Assembly: GCA_028095925.1 (NCBI GenBank)
Contig: JAOHCW010000011.1
Coordinates: forward strand, 1 to 37,737
Source: Aquiluna sp.
GTDB lineage: Bacteria; Actinomycetota; Actinomycetes; Actinomycetales; Microbacteriaceae
Direction: 5' to 3'
DNA: 37,737 bases
Shown: positions 1-10,145 of the stretch, piece by piece
How positions within the stretch are numbered: the first letter of the stretch is position 1
Layout: every line of letters begins with the position of its first letter
Notes under the pieces: model-generated
Told to the model about the DNA's origin: nothing
Seen by the model: the letters and a program-made list of their open reading frames with translations, nothing else
Databases searched by the model: none
Position numbers and translations under genes: made by a program

Positions 1-1623
<1,623 letters not shown>

Positions 1624-1642
1624 GGCAGAGGACTAAAAGCAA

Positions 1643-2545
1643 ATGGGAGCGCAACTTCGGGTCTATAGGCAGCGGATTAAATCTGCCACGACGACCAAGA
1701 AGATAACTCGTGCAATGGAGCTGATTTCGGCATCTCGAATTCAGAAGGCCCAGCAGCGAGTCGCAGCGTCAAACCCGTTTGCCCGCGCTGTAACAAGGGC
1801 GGTCTCGGCTGTCTCCTCTCACGCAGACATTGACCACCCGCTTACTACTCAGGCAGAAAACCCGATACGTTCCGCGGTTGTCATCTTCACTTCCGATCGC
1901 GGCCTGGCTGGAGCATTCTCTTCGAGTGTGCTCAAGGAGTCCGAGCAGCTGACCAAGACCTTGATGGACCAGGGCCAGGAGGTCGTTTACTACCTCGTTG
2001 GTCGCAAGGCGGTTGGCTATTTCAAGTTCCGTCAAAGGCAGTCGGTTCGTCAGTGGCAGGGTTCGACCGATCAACCACAGTTTGAGACTGCGCGAGAGGT
2101 CGCGGCAGCTGTCCTAGAGCAGTTCAAGCAGTCAAGTGAAGACGGTGGGGTTGACGAGATCTATCTGGTCGGCAACAAGTTTGTCTCAATGATGGTTCAG
2201 GAGCCCTACTCAACCAGGTTGCTACCTCTTGAGGTCGTTGAGGCTGACGAGGAAGACAACAACGAAGTTTTCCCGCTGTTCGAGTTTGAGCCCGAGCCAG
2301 AGGCGGTTTTGGATTCGCTACTTCCTGTCTACATCGAGAACATCGTCTACAACACCATGCTGCAGTCGGCAGCAGCAGAGCACGCTGCAAGGCAGAAGGC
2401 CATGAAGAGTGCGACCGATAACGCCGACAAGTTGATTTTGAACTACACCAGACTGGCCAACCAGGCCCGTCAGGCAGAAATTACCCAGCAGATTTCGGAG
2501 ATTGTGGGTGGTGCGGACGCACTATCCACGGTATCCGAGGACTAA
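1643..2545 (+). CDS. atpG: F1Fo ATP synthase subunit gamma
   Basis: Gamma is the central rotor shaft of F1 that couples proton-driven c-ring rotation to catalysis. The 300-residue product has the typical N-terminal coiled-coil helix ([37 protein letters not shown]) and C-terminal helix (residues about 240-290, with [18 protein letters not shown]) that pack together inside the alpha3beta3 barrel. Between them is the Rossmann-like domain with [13 protein letters not shown]. An acidic insertion (EADEEDNNE) sits near residue 208, a variable region in the family. The start has an AGAGGA ribosome binding site. It lies between atpA and atpD as in the standard operon order. Confidence 0.97.
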   Translation: MGAQLRVYRQRIKSATTTKKITRAMELISASRIQKAQQRVAASNPFARAVTRAVSAVSSHADIDHPLTTQAENPIRSAVVIFTSDRGLAGAFSSSVLKESEQLTKTLMDQGQEVVYYLVGRKAVGYFKFRQRQSVRQWQGSTDQPQFETAREVAAAVLEQFKQSSEDGGVDEIYLVGNKFVSMMVQEPYSTRLLPLEVVEADEEDNNEVFPLFEFEPEPEAVLDSLLPVYIENIVYNTMLQSAAAEHAARQKAMKSATDNADKLILNYTRLANQARQAEITQQISEIVGGADALSTVSED

Positions 2546-3996
<1,451 letters not shown>

Positions 3997-3997
<1 letters not shown>

Positions 3998-4263
3998 TGG
4001 CAAACCAAATCACCGTAAACGTCGTCTCGGCTGAGAGAGAAATCTGGTCGGGCAAGGCTGACATGCTCGTCGCCAAAACAGCAGTCGGTGAGATCGGCCT
4101 TCTTGCCGGCCACGAGCCCATGCTTGCTGTGCTGGTAGCGGGAGAGATTCGCATCTCTTCTTCAGAGGGTAAGGTCGTCGCCAAAACCGAAGAGGGCGGC
4201 TTTTTGTCCATGGAGTCCGACGTAGTAACCGTCGTAGTTCGGGATGCGCAACTGGTTAGCTAG
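3997..4263 (+). CDS. atpC: F1Fo ATP synthase subunit epsilon, short form
   Basis: Epsilon joins the gamma shaft to the c-ring. The 88-residue product consists only of the N-terminal beta-sandwich domain (NQITVNVVSAEREIWSGKADMLVAKTAVGEIGLLAGHEPML). Enterobacterial and mycobacterial epsilons run to about 120-140 residues because of a C-terminal helical domain that can inhibit ATP hydrolysis; that domain is absent here and the next gene begins three bases after the stop, so this is not a frameshift. The GTG start overlaps the atpD stop. This gene ends the ATP synthase operon proper. Confidence 0.95.
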
Positions 4264-4266
4264 CCA

Positions 4267-5004
4267 ATGCTTATCTTGCTTCCGCCGTCGGAGTCCAAAC
4301 GTTCCGGCGGCGTTGGCGTATCGATAGATCGCTCCGCAATCATTTGGGCAGCACTCGATGACACCAGAGACCTCATTATTGGGAAGCTCGTCAAGCTTTG
4401 CGGAAACAAGCAGGCGGCTGCCAAGGTGCTGAAGCTTGGTGCTCGAAATCTCGCAGACATTGACGCGAATTTGGAACTCTTGACCGCAGGAACTATGCCG
4501 GCCATTTCCCGCTACACAGGCGTATTGTTCGATGCGCTTGATTTTGAGTCACTCAGTGTTCAGGCGCAAAAGAGAGCCTCCGAGCAAGTTTTTATCCAGT
4601 CTGCGCTGTTTGGCCTGCTGCCAGCAACCGAGCAGATTCCCTACTATCGCTTCAGTGCCGGTTCCAAACTGCCAGGGGTCAACCTAAAACAGCTTTGGAT
4701 TGACTCCCACAAGGAGGTCTGGCCACGAATGATTGGAGAGGTTTTGGACATGCGCTCCAAGGCATATGTTGAGCTAAACCCCGTGCCAGAAGATCGTGAC
4801 TCTTGGTTTGTTGAGGTGCTGGACGAAAAAAGTGGCAAGGCCCTAAATCACTTCAACAAGAAAGCCAAGGGGGCATTTGTTCGCGCTGCATTGCTTAGGG
4901 GCCTCAAAAGCATTTCAGACGTTGAGTCGGTTGCTGCCTCCGCTGGCCTGGGGGCAAGAATGAATAAAGGAAAAGTGGAACTACTGGTTCCAGCCGGCTT
5001 CTAG
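4267..5004 (+). CDS. yaaA: YaaA family peroxide stress protein (DUF328)
   Basis: The N-terminus MLILLPPSESKR is diagnostic of the YaaA/DUF328 family. In E. coli YaaA limits hydroxyl-radical damage under peroxide stress by lowering free intracellular iron, and the family has a DNA-binding helix-hairpin-helix-like fold. The 245-residue length is normal. Other conserved-looking segments are LFDALDFESLS, FGLLPATEQIPYYRFSAGSKLP, and VELNPVP. The ATG lies three bases after atpC with no clear ribosome binding site, so it may depend on readthrough from the ATP synthase operon. Its stop codon shares the palindrome CTAG with the stop of the convergent gene on the other strand. The cellular role here is inferred from family membership only. 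Confidence 0.88.
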   Translation: MLILLPPSESKRSGGVGVSIDRSAIIWAALDDTRDLIIGKLVKLCGNKQAAAKVLKLGARNLADIDANLELLTAGTMPAISRYTGVLFDALDFESLSVQAQKRASEQVFIQSALFGLLPATEQIPYYRFSAGSKLPGVNLKQLWIDSHKEVWPRMIGEVLDMRSKAYVELNPVPEDRDSWFVEVLDEKSGKALNHFNKKAKGAFVRAALLRGLKSISDVESVAASAGLGARMNKGKVELLVPAGF

Positions 5005-6353
5005 TTCCCCTCTTCGGGCATGATCATTTCCTCGGTGTCGTTCAGGGGCATGATGTCGTAAGGCTCGGGGAGCTGAATCACCCCTTCTTCAACAGCAATG
5101 ATCACATCGAACCACCCCTGGTCGTTGTGGAGAATGTAAGCGGGAACAAGCCACATGTTGCCGCTACCGTCATACGCGGCAGCCAGGGCTGTCTCGGAAC
5201 GATTTACGAATACATCAACAATCTCGGGCTCAGTCGGCTGTTCTGGCTCAACTGGCATCGGCTCGTCGCTGCTGGCTGAATCTTCACCACTGCTAGCCGC
5301 TGCATCGCGCTCGATCGCGCTCTCTGCCACGGCAGTGGTTGCGTAGTACTGCTCGTAGTAGCTTGAGGCCACAGAGCCATACCAGCGCCAGTCGCTAATT
5401 CTCTCTACAGCGTCTGTGGCAGAAATGGTGTCGAAGTTACCCCTGGAGACGATTTCAACGCTGTAGCCGGAGGCATAGGAAACTTCACCGTCGGAGCCCC
5501 AGCCGATGTAGCTCTCAATAGGGATTGCGTTGCCATCAAGAATCATCGGCATGGACACTGAGCCACCCCAGTCGTCCCTCCAAACCCTCGCAAGAGCACG
5601 GTCAAAGTCGAGGCCGAGGGTGTTGAAGAGGCTCTCGGCTTGGGACAGCATTTCCTGTTCGGACGGAATCAGGCCAGGCTCTGGCTTGATTTCTTCACAA
5701 AAGTAAGAGTCGTCCACTGTGGAGTCTGTCCCACCTTCACCCTCCAGGGGTTCCTCCATTACAGGCTCGGCGCAACTGCGGAAGTAGTCCTGGTTCCAGC
5801 GGCTGAAGTACCAGCCACCTGGACCTGACCAGTAGATGGAAATTGAGAAGTCCTCTCCCGAGATGGAATAGCTGGGGTATTCAGATGTTGACCACTCGTC
5901 TTCCTGAGGTTGGCCCGTAATTCCAAAAACTGCGGCGACATCTCGCAAAATCTGGTTTGGGTTGCCTTTCTTGCGAACCTCATAGATTTCACCGCTGCCA
6001 CCCGAGGCGCTCAGCCCCTGAGCGATGTAGTTGTACTCAACCCAACCGGGCCAAATCATAGCGCTGTCTGCTGCAACCGAGGACTCCTGTGTTGCCATTG
6101 CGCTGTCTCTGCCAGAGCTGCCGGAGGAGGCAAGCTCGAAAAGTGGCTGCGGTTGCAGCGCGGAGGGAAGTGTTATCCCCACAACCAGTGCCGCAGCACC
6201 GAGCGAACCAACAAGTGCCCTAAAGCCTCGAGAGGACATGGGTGCTTTGCGCTGTTTCATGGCTGCCTTGGCAACTACCGTCTCGTTCATCGGTTCGAGA
6301 GAAGCCTTGGTATCGGCCTTCTTTAGGAGGTTTCTAAGTTCGTTGTCTTCCAT
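5001..6353 (-). CDS. Membrane-anchored exported protein downstream of ECF sigma factor; candidate anti-sigma or sigma-linked protein
   Basis: I do not recognise a family for the outer part. The 450-residue product has a short charged cytoplasmic N-terminus (MEDNELRNLLKKADTKASLEP), one membrane segment at about residues 45-63 (RALVGSLGAAALVVGITLP), then about 385 extracytoplasmic residues rich in Ser, Glu, Trp and Tyr, with an acidic Ser/Glu/Pro linker and an acidic C-terminus. This topology and its position seven bases behind an ECF sigma gene fit an anti-sigma factor or a sensor partner. An in-frame TTG at 6389 would overlap the sigma gene by 29 bases; the ATG at 6353 lies just past the sigma stop and starts with the MEDNE sequence, so it is preferred. 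The gene converges with yaaA, overlapping by 4 bases. Confidence 0.7.
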   Translation of the reverse strand: MEDNELRNLLKKADTKASLEPMNETVVAKAAMKQRKAPMSSRGFRALVGSLGAAALVVGITLPSALQPQPLFELASSGSSGRDSAMATQESSVAADSAMIWPGWVEYNYIAQGLSASGGSGEIYEVRKKGNPNQILRDVAAVFGITGQPQEDEWSTSEYPSYSISGEDFSISIYWSGPGGWYFSRWNQDYFRSCAEPVMEEPLEGEGGTDSTVDDSYFCEEIKPEPGLIPSEQEMLSQAESLFNTLGLDFDRALARVWRDDWGGSVSMPMILDGNAIPIESYIGWGSDGEVSYASGYSVEIVSRGNFDTISATDAVERISDWRWYGSVASSYYEQYYATTAVAESAIERDAAASSGEDSASSDEPMPVEPEQPTEPEIVDVFVNRSETALAAAYDGSGNMWLVPAYILHNDQGWFDVIIAVEEGVIQLPEPYDIMPLNDTEEMIMPEEGN

Positions 6354-6360
6354 AATCTGG

Positions 6361-6852
6361 TTATGTAGTTTCTTCGCCAGTTTTTTCAAAGGCCATCAAA
6401 AGATTCTTTTTCGCTCTGGAGAGCCTGATGTTGATCGCATTCTCGCTCTGGCCTAGGACTTTGGCTATGTCACTTGGTTCAAGACCTTCAATCGCCCACA
6501 GAGCGAGGGTCTCTCGCTCTTTCTCGGGTAGCTTCTGCCAGGCATCGGCCATTGCTAGATCGGCTATGGCGACGGACTCGGCCGAAGGAGCTGCGACAGG
6601 TTCGCGGAGGCGTTCGATTATTGCCAGTCGCCCAGACTGTTTTCTTCGGTAGTTAGCAATTAGGTATCTGGCTGTTTTATAGAGCCACGGAAGTTCCTCG
6701 CCCGCTCGAATTGAACTTCGCTTATTCCAGGCGATCTCGAATAGGTCCCCGGCAATGTCTTCCACGCTCTCGCTCGGGAGTCTGCGAGCTAGGAAACGGG
6801 TTATTTCGGGTAGGTGGGCGCGATAAACCCGATTGAACTCTTCAGCTGTCAT
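6361..6852 (-). CDS. ECF-type RNA polymerase sigma factor (sigma-70 family)
   Basis: Extracytoplasmic-function sigma factors redirect RNA polymerase to a small stress regulon. The 163-residue product has region 2 near residues 5-70 (FNRVYRAHLPEITRFLARRL, VEDIAGDLFEIAWNKR, LPWLYKTARYLIANYRR) and a region 4 helix-turn-helix near 110-155 (LPEKERETLALWAIEGL, EPSDIAKVLGQSENAINIRLS). It has no region 1 or 3, as expected. An upstream in-frame TTG at 6864 is possible, but the ATG at 6852 has a GGGAG ribosome binding site at proper spacing. It follows tag by 42 bases on the same strand and precedes the membrane-anchored gene by 7. Its regulon cannot be told from the window. Confidence 0.88.
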   Translation of the reverse strand: MTAEEFNRVYRAHLPEITRFLARRLPSESVEDIAGDLFEIAWNKRSSIRAGEELPWLYKTARYLIANYRRKQSGRLAIIERLREPVAAPSAESVAIADLAMADAWQKLPEKERETLALWAIEGLEPSDIAKVLGQSENAINIRLSRAKKNLLMAFEKTGEETT

Positions 6853-6870
6853 TTGCTCTCCCAATAAACC

Positions 6871-6876
6871 AATGTA
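6871..6876 (-). promoter_or_regulatory. Possible -10 box for the ECF sigma factor gene
   Basis: Reading the minus strand, TACATT lies 18 bases before the sigma-factor ATG, between the tag stop and the GGGAG ribosome binding site. It fits the TANNNT pattern but no convincing -35 is visible. It would let the sigma gene be transcribed apart from ogt-tag. Confidence 0.3.
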
Positions 6877-6894
6877 GTGGGAGGGGTGATTTTT

Positions 6895-7458
6895 TCAGGC
6901 TCTTCTAAAACAGCCTGGTGCGTGGTCCTGGACCATGCCCGTCGATTGCATCAGCGCATACATAGTGGTTGGACCGACAAAGCTGAACCCAAGTTTCTTC
7001 AGGGTCTTACTCAATGCCTCGGACTCTTCGCTTGCTGCTTTCCATTCAAAGTTCTTTTTGGGGGTCTGGGGTTTCGTGGGAGCGTGGGACCACATCAGCT
7101 CAACAAGGTCAATTGCATTGTCTGTGACAACTCTCGCGTTATTGATTGCGGAGATCACCTTGGCACGATTTCTTATGATGCGCTCGTCTTGAAGCAGCAC
7201 GCTCACCTTGTTTTCATCAAATCGGGCAACTTTTTCCGGTTCGAAGTTTTCGAATACCTGTCGAAAACCCTCGCGCCTTTTGAGGATGGTTATCCAACTC
7301 AGCCCTGCCTGAAAGCCCTCCAGGCAAATCCCCTCGAAGAGTGATCTTTGATCCTTGGTCGGGGTTCCCCACTCGGTGTCGTGGTAGTTGATGTAGATCT
7401 GGTCGTCCGTTACCCAGATGCAACGCTCAAGGCCATCAGGGTGAACTCTGGTGTTCAC
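6895..7458 (-). CDS. tag: DNA-3-methyladenine glycosylase I
   Basis: Tag removes 3-methyladenine from alkylated DNA and starts base excision repair. The 187-residue product has the zinc ligands Cys13, His26, His179 and Cys183, with the same 13- and 4-residue spacing as the Cys4/His17 and His175/Cys179 pairs of E. coli Tag, and Glu47 in LEGFQAGLSW in the place of the active-site Glu38. The segments RCIWVTDDQIYINYHDTEWG and GFSFVGPTTMYALMQSTGM are family hallmarks. The GTG start overlaps the ogt stop by four bases (GTGA), so the two alkylation-repair genes are co-translated. It is encoded upstream of the ECF sigma gene on the same strand. Confidence 0.95.
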   Translation of the reverse strand: MNTRVHPDGLERCIWVTDDQIYINYHDTEWGTPTKDQRSLFEGICLEGFQAGLSWITILKRREGFRQVFENFEPEKVARFDENKVSVLLQDERIIRNRAKVISAINNARVVTDNAIDLVELMWSHAPTKPQTPKKNFEWKAASEESEALSKTLKKLGFSFVGPTTMYALMQSTGMVQDHAPGCFRRA

Positions 7459-7943
7459 TTGTAGGCGATCCCTTCAAGCTCAAGGAGCTTCTTCTTGGTT
7501 GGGACTCCGCTGCCACCTGAGTAGCCGGTGAGTTTTCCTGAAGAGCCGAGAATTCGATGGCAACCGACAATGATGCCTATTGGGTTTGCTCCTACGGCAC
7601 CTCCGACAGCCCGGGCAGCCTGCGGCTTTCCGATTCTCATCGCAAGGTCTTTGTAGGTAGCGCTTTGGCCAAAGGGGACCTTTGCTATCTCCTGCCAGAT
7701 TTCCTCTTGAAACTTTGTCCCCGAAAAGTGAAGCGGAAGATCAAAGCTTTCTCGCTTGCCCGCAAAGTAATCGCGCAGCTGGCTGCCAGCTTCTTTAGCC
7801 AGTGCGTTATCCGAGCTGCTTTCGGCAAAGCTTGGCAGAGCTTCGCTAACGAAGCCCACCTCTACAACTCGTCCCTTCGAAACACAGACGGAGAGAGTGC
7901 CGAGTGCCGTTGTGAACACTTCTCTTGCGGTGATTTCTTCCAT
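7455..7943 (-). CDS. ogt: Methylated-DNA-protein-cysteine S-methyltransferase
   Basis: This suicide repair enzyme moves the alkyl group from O6-alkylguanine in DNA to its own cysteine. The 162-residue product has the MGMT core: FQEEIWQEIAKVPFGQSATY, the helix-turn-helix with the arginine finger region AARAVGGAVGANP, and the active-site strand IIVGCHRILG with Cys128. The usual residue before the cysteine is Pro (PCHR); here it is Gly127. Because the cysteine, His129 and Arg130 are kept, it is likely an active alkyltransferase rather than a Trp-bearing alkyltransferase-like protein. It is first in a same-strand run with tag and the ECF sigma pair. A -10 box lies 6 bases before the ATG with no ribosome binding site, so the mRNA is probably leaderless. 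Confidence 0.93.
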   Translation of the reverse strand: MEEITAREVFTTALGTLSVCVSKGRVVEVGFVSEALPSFAESSSDNALAKEAGSQLRDYFAGKRESFDLPLHFSGTKFQEEIWQEIAKVPFGQSATYKDLAMRIGKPQAARAVGGAVGANPIGIIVGCHRILGSSGKLTGYSGGSGVPTKKKLLELEGIAYK

Positions 7944-7949
7944 GGCTAC

Positions 7950-7955
7950 AAGTTA
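7950..7955 (-). promoter_or_regulatory. -10 box of probable leaderless ogt promoter
   Basis: On the minus strand TAACTT is followed by six bases (GTAGCC) and then the ogt ATG. No Shine-Dalgarno sequence is present, so transcription probably starts at or next to the start codon. Confidence 0.5.
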
Positions 7956-7994
7956 CACACTTGATGGCAAGCACGCTTTTGGGTTGTGGAGAAC

Positions 7995-9485
7995 TTACGA
8001 GTTGAGTCTCTTCCAAGCCTCAGTTAGAACCTTACGCAGGATCTGCTCTATCTCGTCGAACTCCTTGGGCCCGATAGTTAGCGGGGGAGCAAGCTGGATT
8101 ACAGGGTCCCCTCTGTCATCGGCGCGGCAGTAGAGTCCGGCCTCGTAGAGTGCGGTGTTGAGGAAGCCCCTCAGGAGCTTCTCGGCCTCGGGGCCGGTCA
8201 GGGTCTCCTTGGTCTCCTTGCTCTTCACCATCTCGACGGCAAAGAAGTAACCGTCACCGCGGACATTGCCAACAATCGGAAGGTCATAGAGCTTCTCGAG
8301 AGTCTTGCGGAAGACCGGTGAGTTCTTTCGGACGTTGTCAACAATCTTCTCTTTGTCGTAGATGTCGAGGTTGGCAAGCGCCACCGCACACGCAACCGGG
8401 TGGCCTCCGAAGGTGTAGCCGTGGGCGAGAGTTTTTGTGCCATCGTCGAATGGTGTGAAGAACTTCTCCTTCAGGTATAGCGCGCCAAGCGGCTGAGCAC
8501 CTGAGGTGATGGCCTTTGCGGTCACCATCATGTCCGGCCTGATGTCGTAGCGCTGTGATCCAAACATCTCACCAGTTCTGCCGTAGCCGGTGATGGTCTC
8601 GTCTGCCACCAGAATCACGTCGTACTTGGTGCAGATTTCCCTGATTCTTTGGAAATAAGCCTTGGTGGCGGTGAAGCAACCACCCGCGTTTTGGATTGGC
8701 TCAACGAAAAAGGCAGCAACCGTATCGGGCCCTTCAAACAATATGGCTTCCTCGAGCCTGTTTGCAGCCCAGATTCCAAACTCGTCCTCATTCTTAAACT
8801 CGTGTGGCGCGCGGTAGTAGTTGGTGTTCGGCACCCTAAATGCCGACGGCACTAGTGGCTCGAACATCTGCTTGAAGGCAGGGATACCCGTGATTGACAG
8901 CGCTCCGTGACTCGTGCCGTGATAAGCGGTCATTCGGGAGATGACCTTGTGCTTCTGTGGCTTGCCGGTCATGCGGAAGTACTGCTTTGCGATCTTCCAT
9001 GCCGACTCAACACCCTCGGTGCCGCCGGTGGTGAAGAAAATTCGGGTCATGCCCTCGGGCGCGTAGGAGAGCAATCTTTCAGATAGCTCAATGGCCCTTG
9101 GGTGGTGGTAGGACCAAAGCGGCATGAAGTCCAGCTCCATCATCTGCTTCTGTGCCGCATCCGCAAGTTCCTGGCGGCCATGTCCTATGTTGCAGGTGAA
9201 TAGTCCTGACAGGCCGTCAATTACCTTGCGACCCTTGGAGTCGATCAGGTGGTGACCCTCGCCGCGTTCGATGATCGTCATGTCGATCTTCTGATAGGGG
9301 CTGTGGCGGGTGAAGTGCAGCCAAGAGTGCTTCTTGGCGGCCTCCTGCCACATCTTGTCGCCAACTTCCTTGCCGGCCTTCATCGCCTCATAGAGCTTGA
9401 GTTCAGCGCTTGATTTCGGCTTGGGCTTAACCCTGCCGATTAGCCCCTTCAAGGGGTTAGTTTTTCTGCTCTCTGAAATCGCCAT
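7995..9485 (-). CDS. Class III omega-aminotransferase, putrescine-pyruvate type
   Basis: This PLP enzyme most resembles the SpuC/putrescine-pyruvate and related omega-amine transaminases, which turn putrescine into 4-aminobutanal. In 496 residues it shows the class III features WSYHHPRAIELSERL, FFTTGGTEGVESAWKIA, SRMTAYHGTSHGALS, VEPIQNAGG, the PLP-pyridine Asp295 (LVADETITGYGRTG) and the Schiff-base Lys324 (VTAKAITSG). It has a basic N-terminal extension of about 40 residues. It lies 30 bases after the Lrp-type regulator gene on the same strand, and the divergent gene encodes the matching aminobutyraldehyde dehydrogenase, which supports a putrescine substrate. The exact amine donor (putrescine, cadaverine or another omega-amine) cannot be fixed from sequence. 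The purine-rich AAAGAAG upstream may serve as ribosome binding site. Confidence 0.85.
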   Translation of the reverse strand: MAISESRKTNPLKGLIGRVKPKPKSSAELKLYEAMKAGKEVGDKMWQEAAKKHSWLHFTRHSPYQKIDMTIIERGEGHHLIDSKGRKVIDGLSGLFTCNIGHGRQELADAAQKQMMELDFMPLWSYHHPRAIELSERLLSYAPEGMTRIFFTTGGTEGVESAWKIAKQYFRMTGKPQKHKVISRMTAYHGTSHGALSITGIPAFKQMFEPLVPSAFRVPNTNYYRAPHEFKNEDEFGIWAANRLEEAILFEGPDTVAAFFVEPIQNAGGCFTATKAYFQRIREICTKYDVILVADETITGYGRTGEMFGSQRYDIRPDMMVTAKAITSGAQPLGALYLKEKFFTPFDDGTKTLAHGYTFGGHPVACAVALANLDIYDKEKIVDNVRKNSPVFRKTLEKLYDLPIVGNVRGDGYFFAVEMVKSKETKETLTGPEAEKLLRGFLNTALYEAGLYCRADDRGDPVIQLAPPLTIGPKEFDEIEQILRKVLTEAWKRLNS

Positions 9486-9515
9486 CGATTATCACTTCTT
9501 TACTTTGTATGGGAC

Positions 9516-9989
9516 CTATCTGGTTCCCCAGTTGTAAAACTGCTTGTGCAGCTTTAGGTAGACAAATGTTTCTGCAGAGGTTACCTGAGGAAGCGTCCTG
9601 ATTCTTTGATTCAGCAGGGCAATCAGGTGGTCATCATCCTCACAAACGACTTCGACCATGAGGTCGAAGCTTCCGGCTGTGAGAACGACATAGTCGACCG
9701 CGGGCAGAGTAGAAAGAGCCTCTGCCACCTCGGTGACATCGCCTACGCACTTGATGCCAATCATTGCCTGGCGAGAAAAGCCCAGACGCAGTGGGTCGGT
9801 AACGGCAACAATCTGCATTACGCCAGAATCAGTTAGCTTCTGAACCCGCTGCCTAACAGCGGCCTCGGAAAGCCCCACGACCTTTCCAATCTCCGCATAG
9901 GACTTCCGTCCGTCATGCTGCAACTGCTCGATGATTTGCTTTGAGATTTCGTCGAGCTGCGACTGCCGCGTTCTGGTCGTCCTAGACAT
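9516..9989 (-). CDS. Lrp/AsnC family transcriptional regulator
   Basis: The 157-residue product has an N-terminal winged helix-turn-helix (residues about 10-60: LDEISKQIIEQLQHDGRKSY, AEIGKVVGLSEAAVRQRVQKL) and a C-terminal RAM ligand-binding/oligomer domain (about 70-150, with SFDLMVEVVCEDDDHLIALL and LPQVTSAETFVYLKLHKQF). It is probably co-transcribed with the aminotransferase gene and divergent from the aldehyde dehydrogenase gene, so it likely senses an amine or amino acid of the polyamine pathway and controls both directions. The ATG has no ribosome binding site but has GATACT six bases upstream, so the mRNA is probably leaderless. Confidence 0.93.
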   Translation of the reverse strand: MSRTTRTRQSQLDEISKQIIEQLQHDGRKSYAEIGKVVGLSEAAVRQRVQKLTDSGVMQIVAVTDPLRLGFSRQAMIGIKCVGDVTEVAEALSTLPAVDYVVLTAGSFDLMVEVVCEDDDHLIALLNQRIRTLPQVTSAETFVYLKLHKQFYNWGTR

Positions 9990-9995
9990 GGGTCG

Positions 9996-10001
9996 AGTAT
10001 C
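9996..10001 (-). promoter_or_regulatory. -10 box of probable leaderless lrp-type promoter
   Basis: On the minus strand GATACT, preceded by TGT in an extended -10 arrangement, ends six bases before the ATG. No ribosome binding site is present and no good -35 is visible. Confidence 0.5.
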
Positions 10002-10006
10002 ACACC

Positions 10007-10026
10007 AAATAGGCTTCGAAAATAGG
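10007..10026. repeat. AAATAGG direct repeats in the divergent regulatory region
   Basis: AAATAGG occurs at 10007-10013 and 10020-10026, a 13-base period, upstream of the regulator gene's -10 box. Together with the TTCGAA palindrome between them this could be a binding site for autoregulation. The function is inferred. Confidence 0.35.
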
Positions 10027-10090
10027 TATTCCGCAGTTTTTTTACAAATAAGTTACGAAATCGGCACTCTTTTTCATTTTTAATGTCGGG

Positions 10091-10108
10091 TAGACCATTG
10101 CGGGTCTA
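10091..10108. promoter_or_regulatory. Inverted repeat, candidate operator upstream of aldehyde dehydrogenase gene
   Basis: TAGACC and GGTCTA form a perfect 6+6 inverted repeat around a six-base spacer, 37 bases before the TTG start of the aldehyde dehydrogenase gene. It lies in the 156-base region between the divergent regulator and dehydrogenase genes, the natural place for the Lrp-type regulator to bind. Binding is inferred from position only. Confidence 0.4.
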
Positions 10109-10145
10109 GCATCAAGGTACGTATCTCAATGAGGAGTGAATTCAG

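Noticed and set aside
6354..6389. TTG at 6389 as start of the membrane-anchored gene
   Set aside because: It would overlap the sigma gene by 29 bases and add a lysine-rich stretch; the ATG at 6353 fits the gene junction better.
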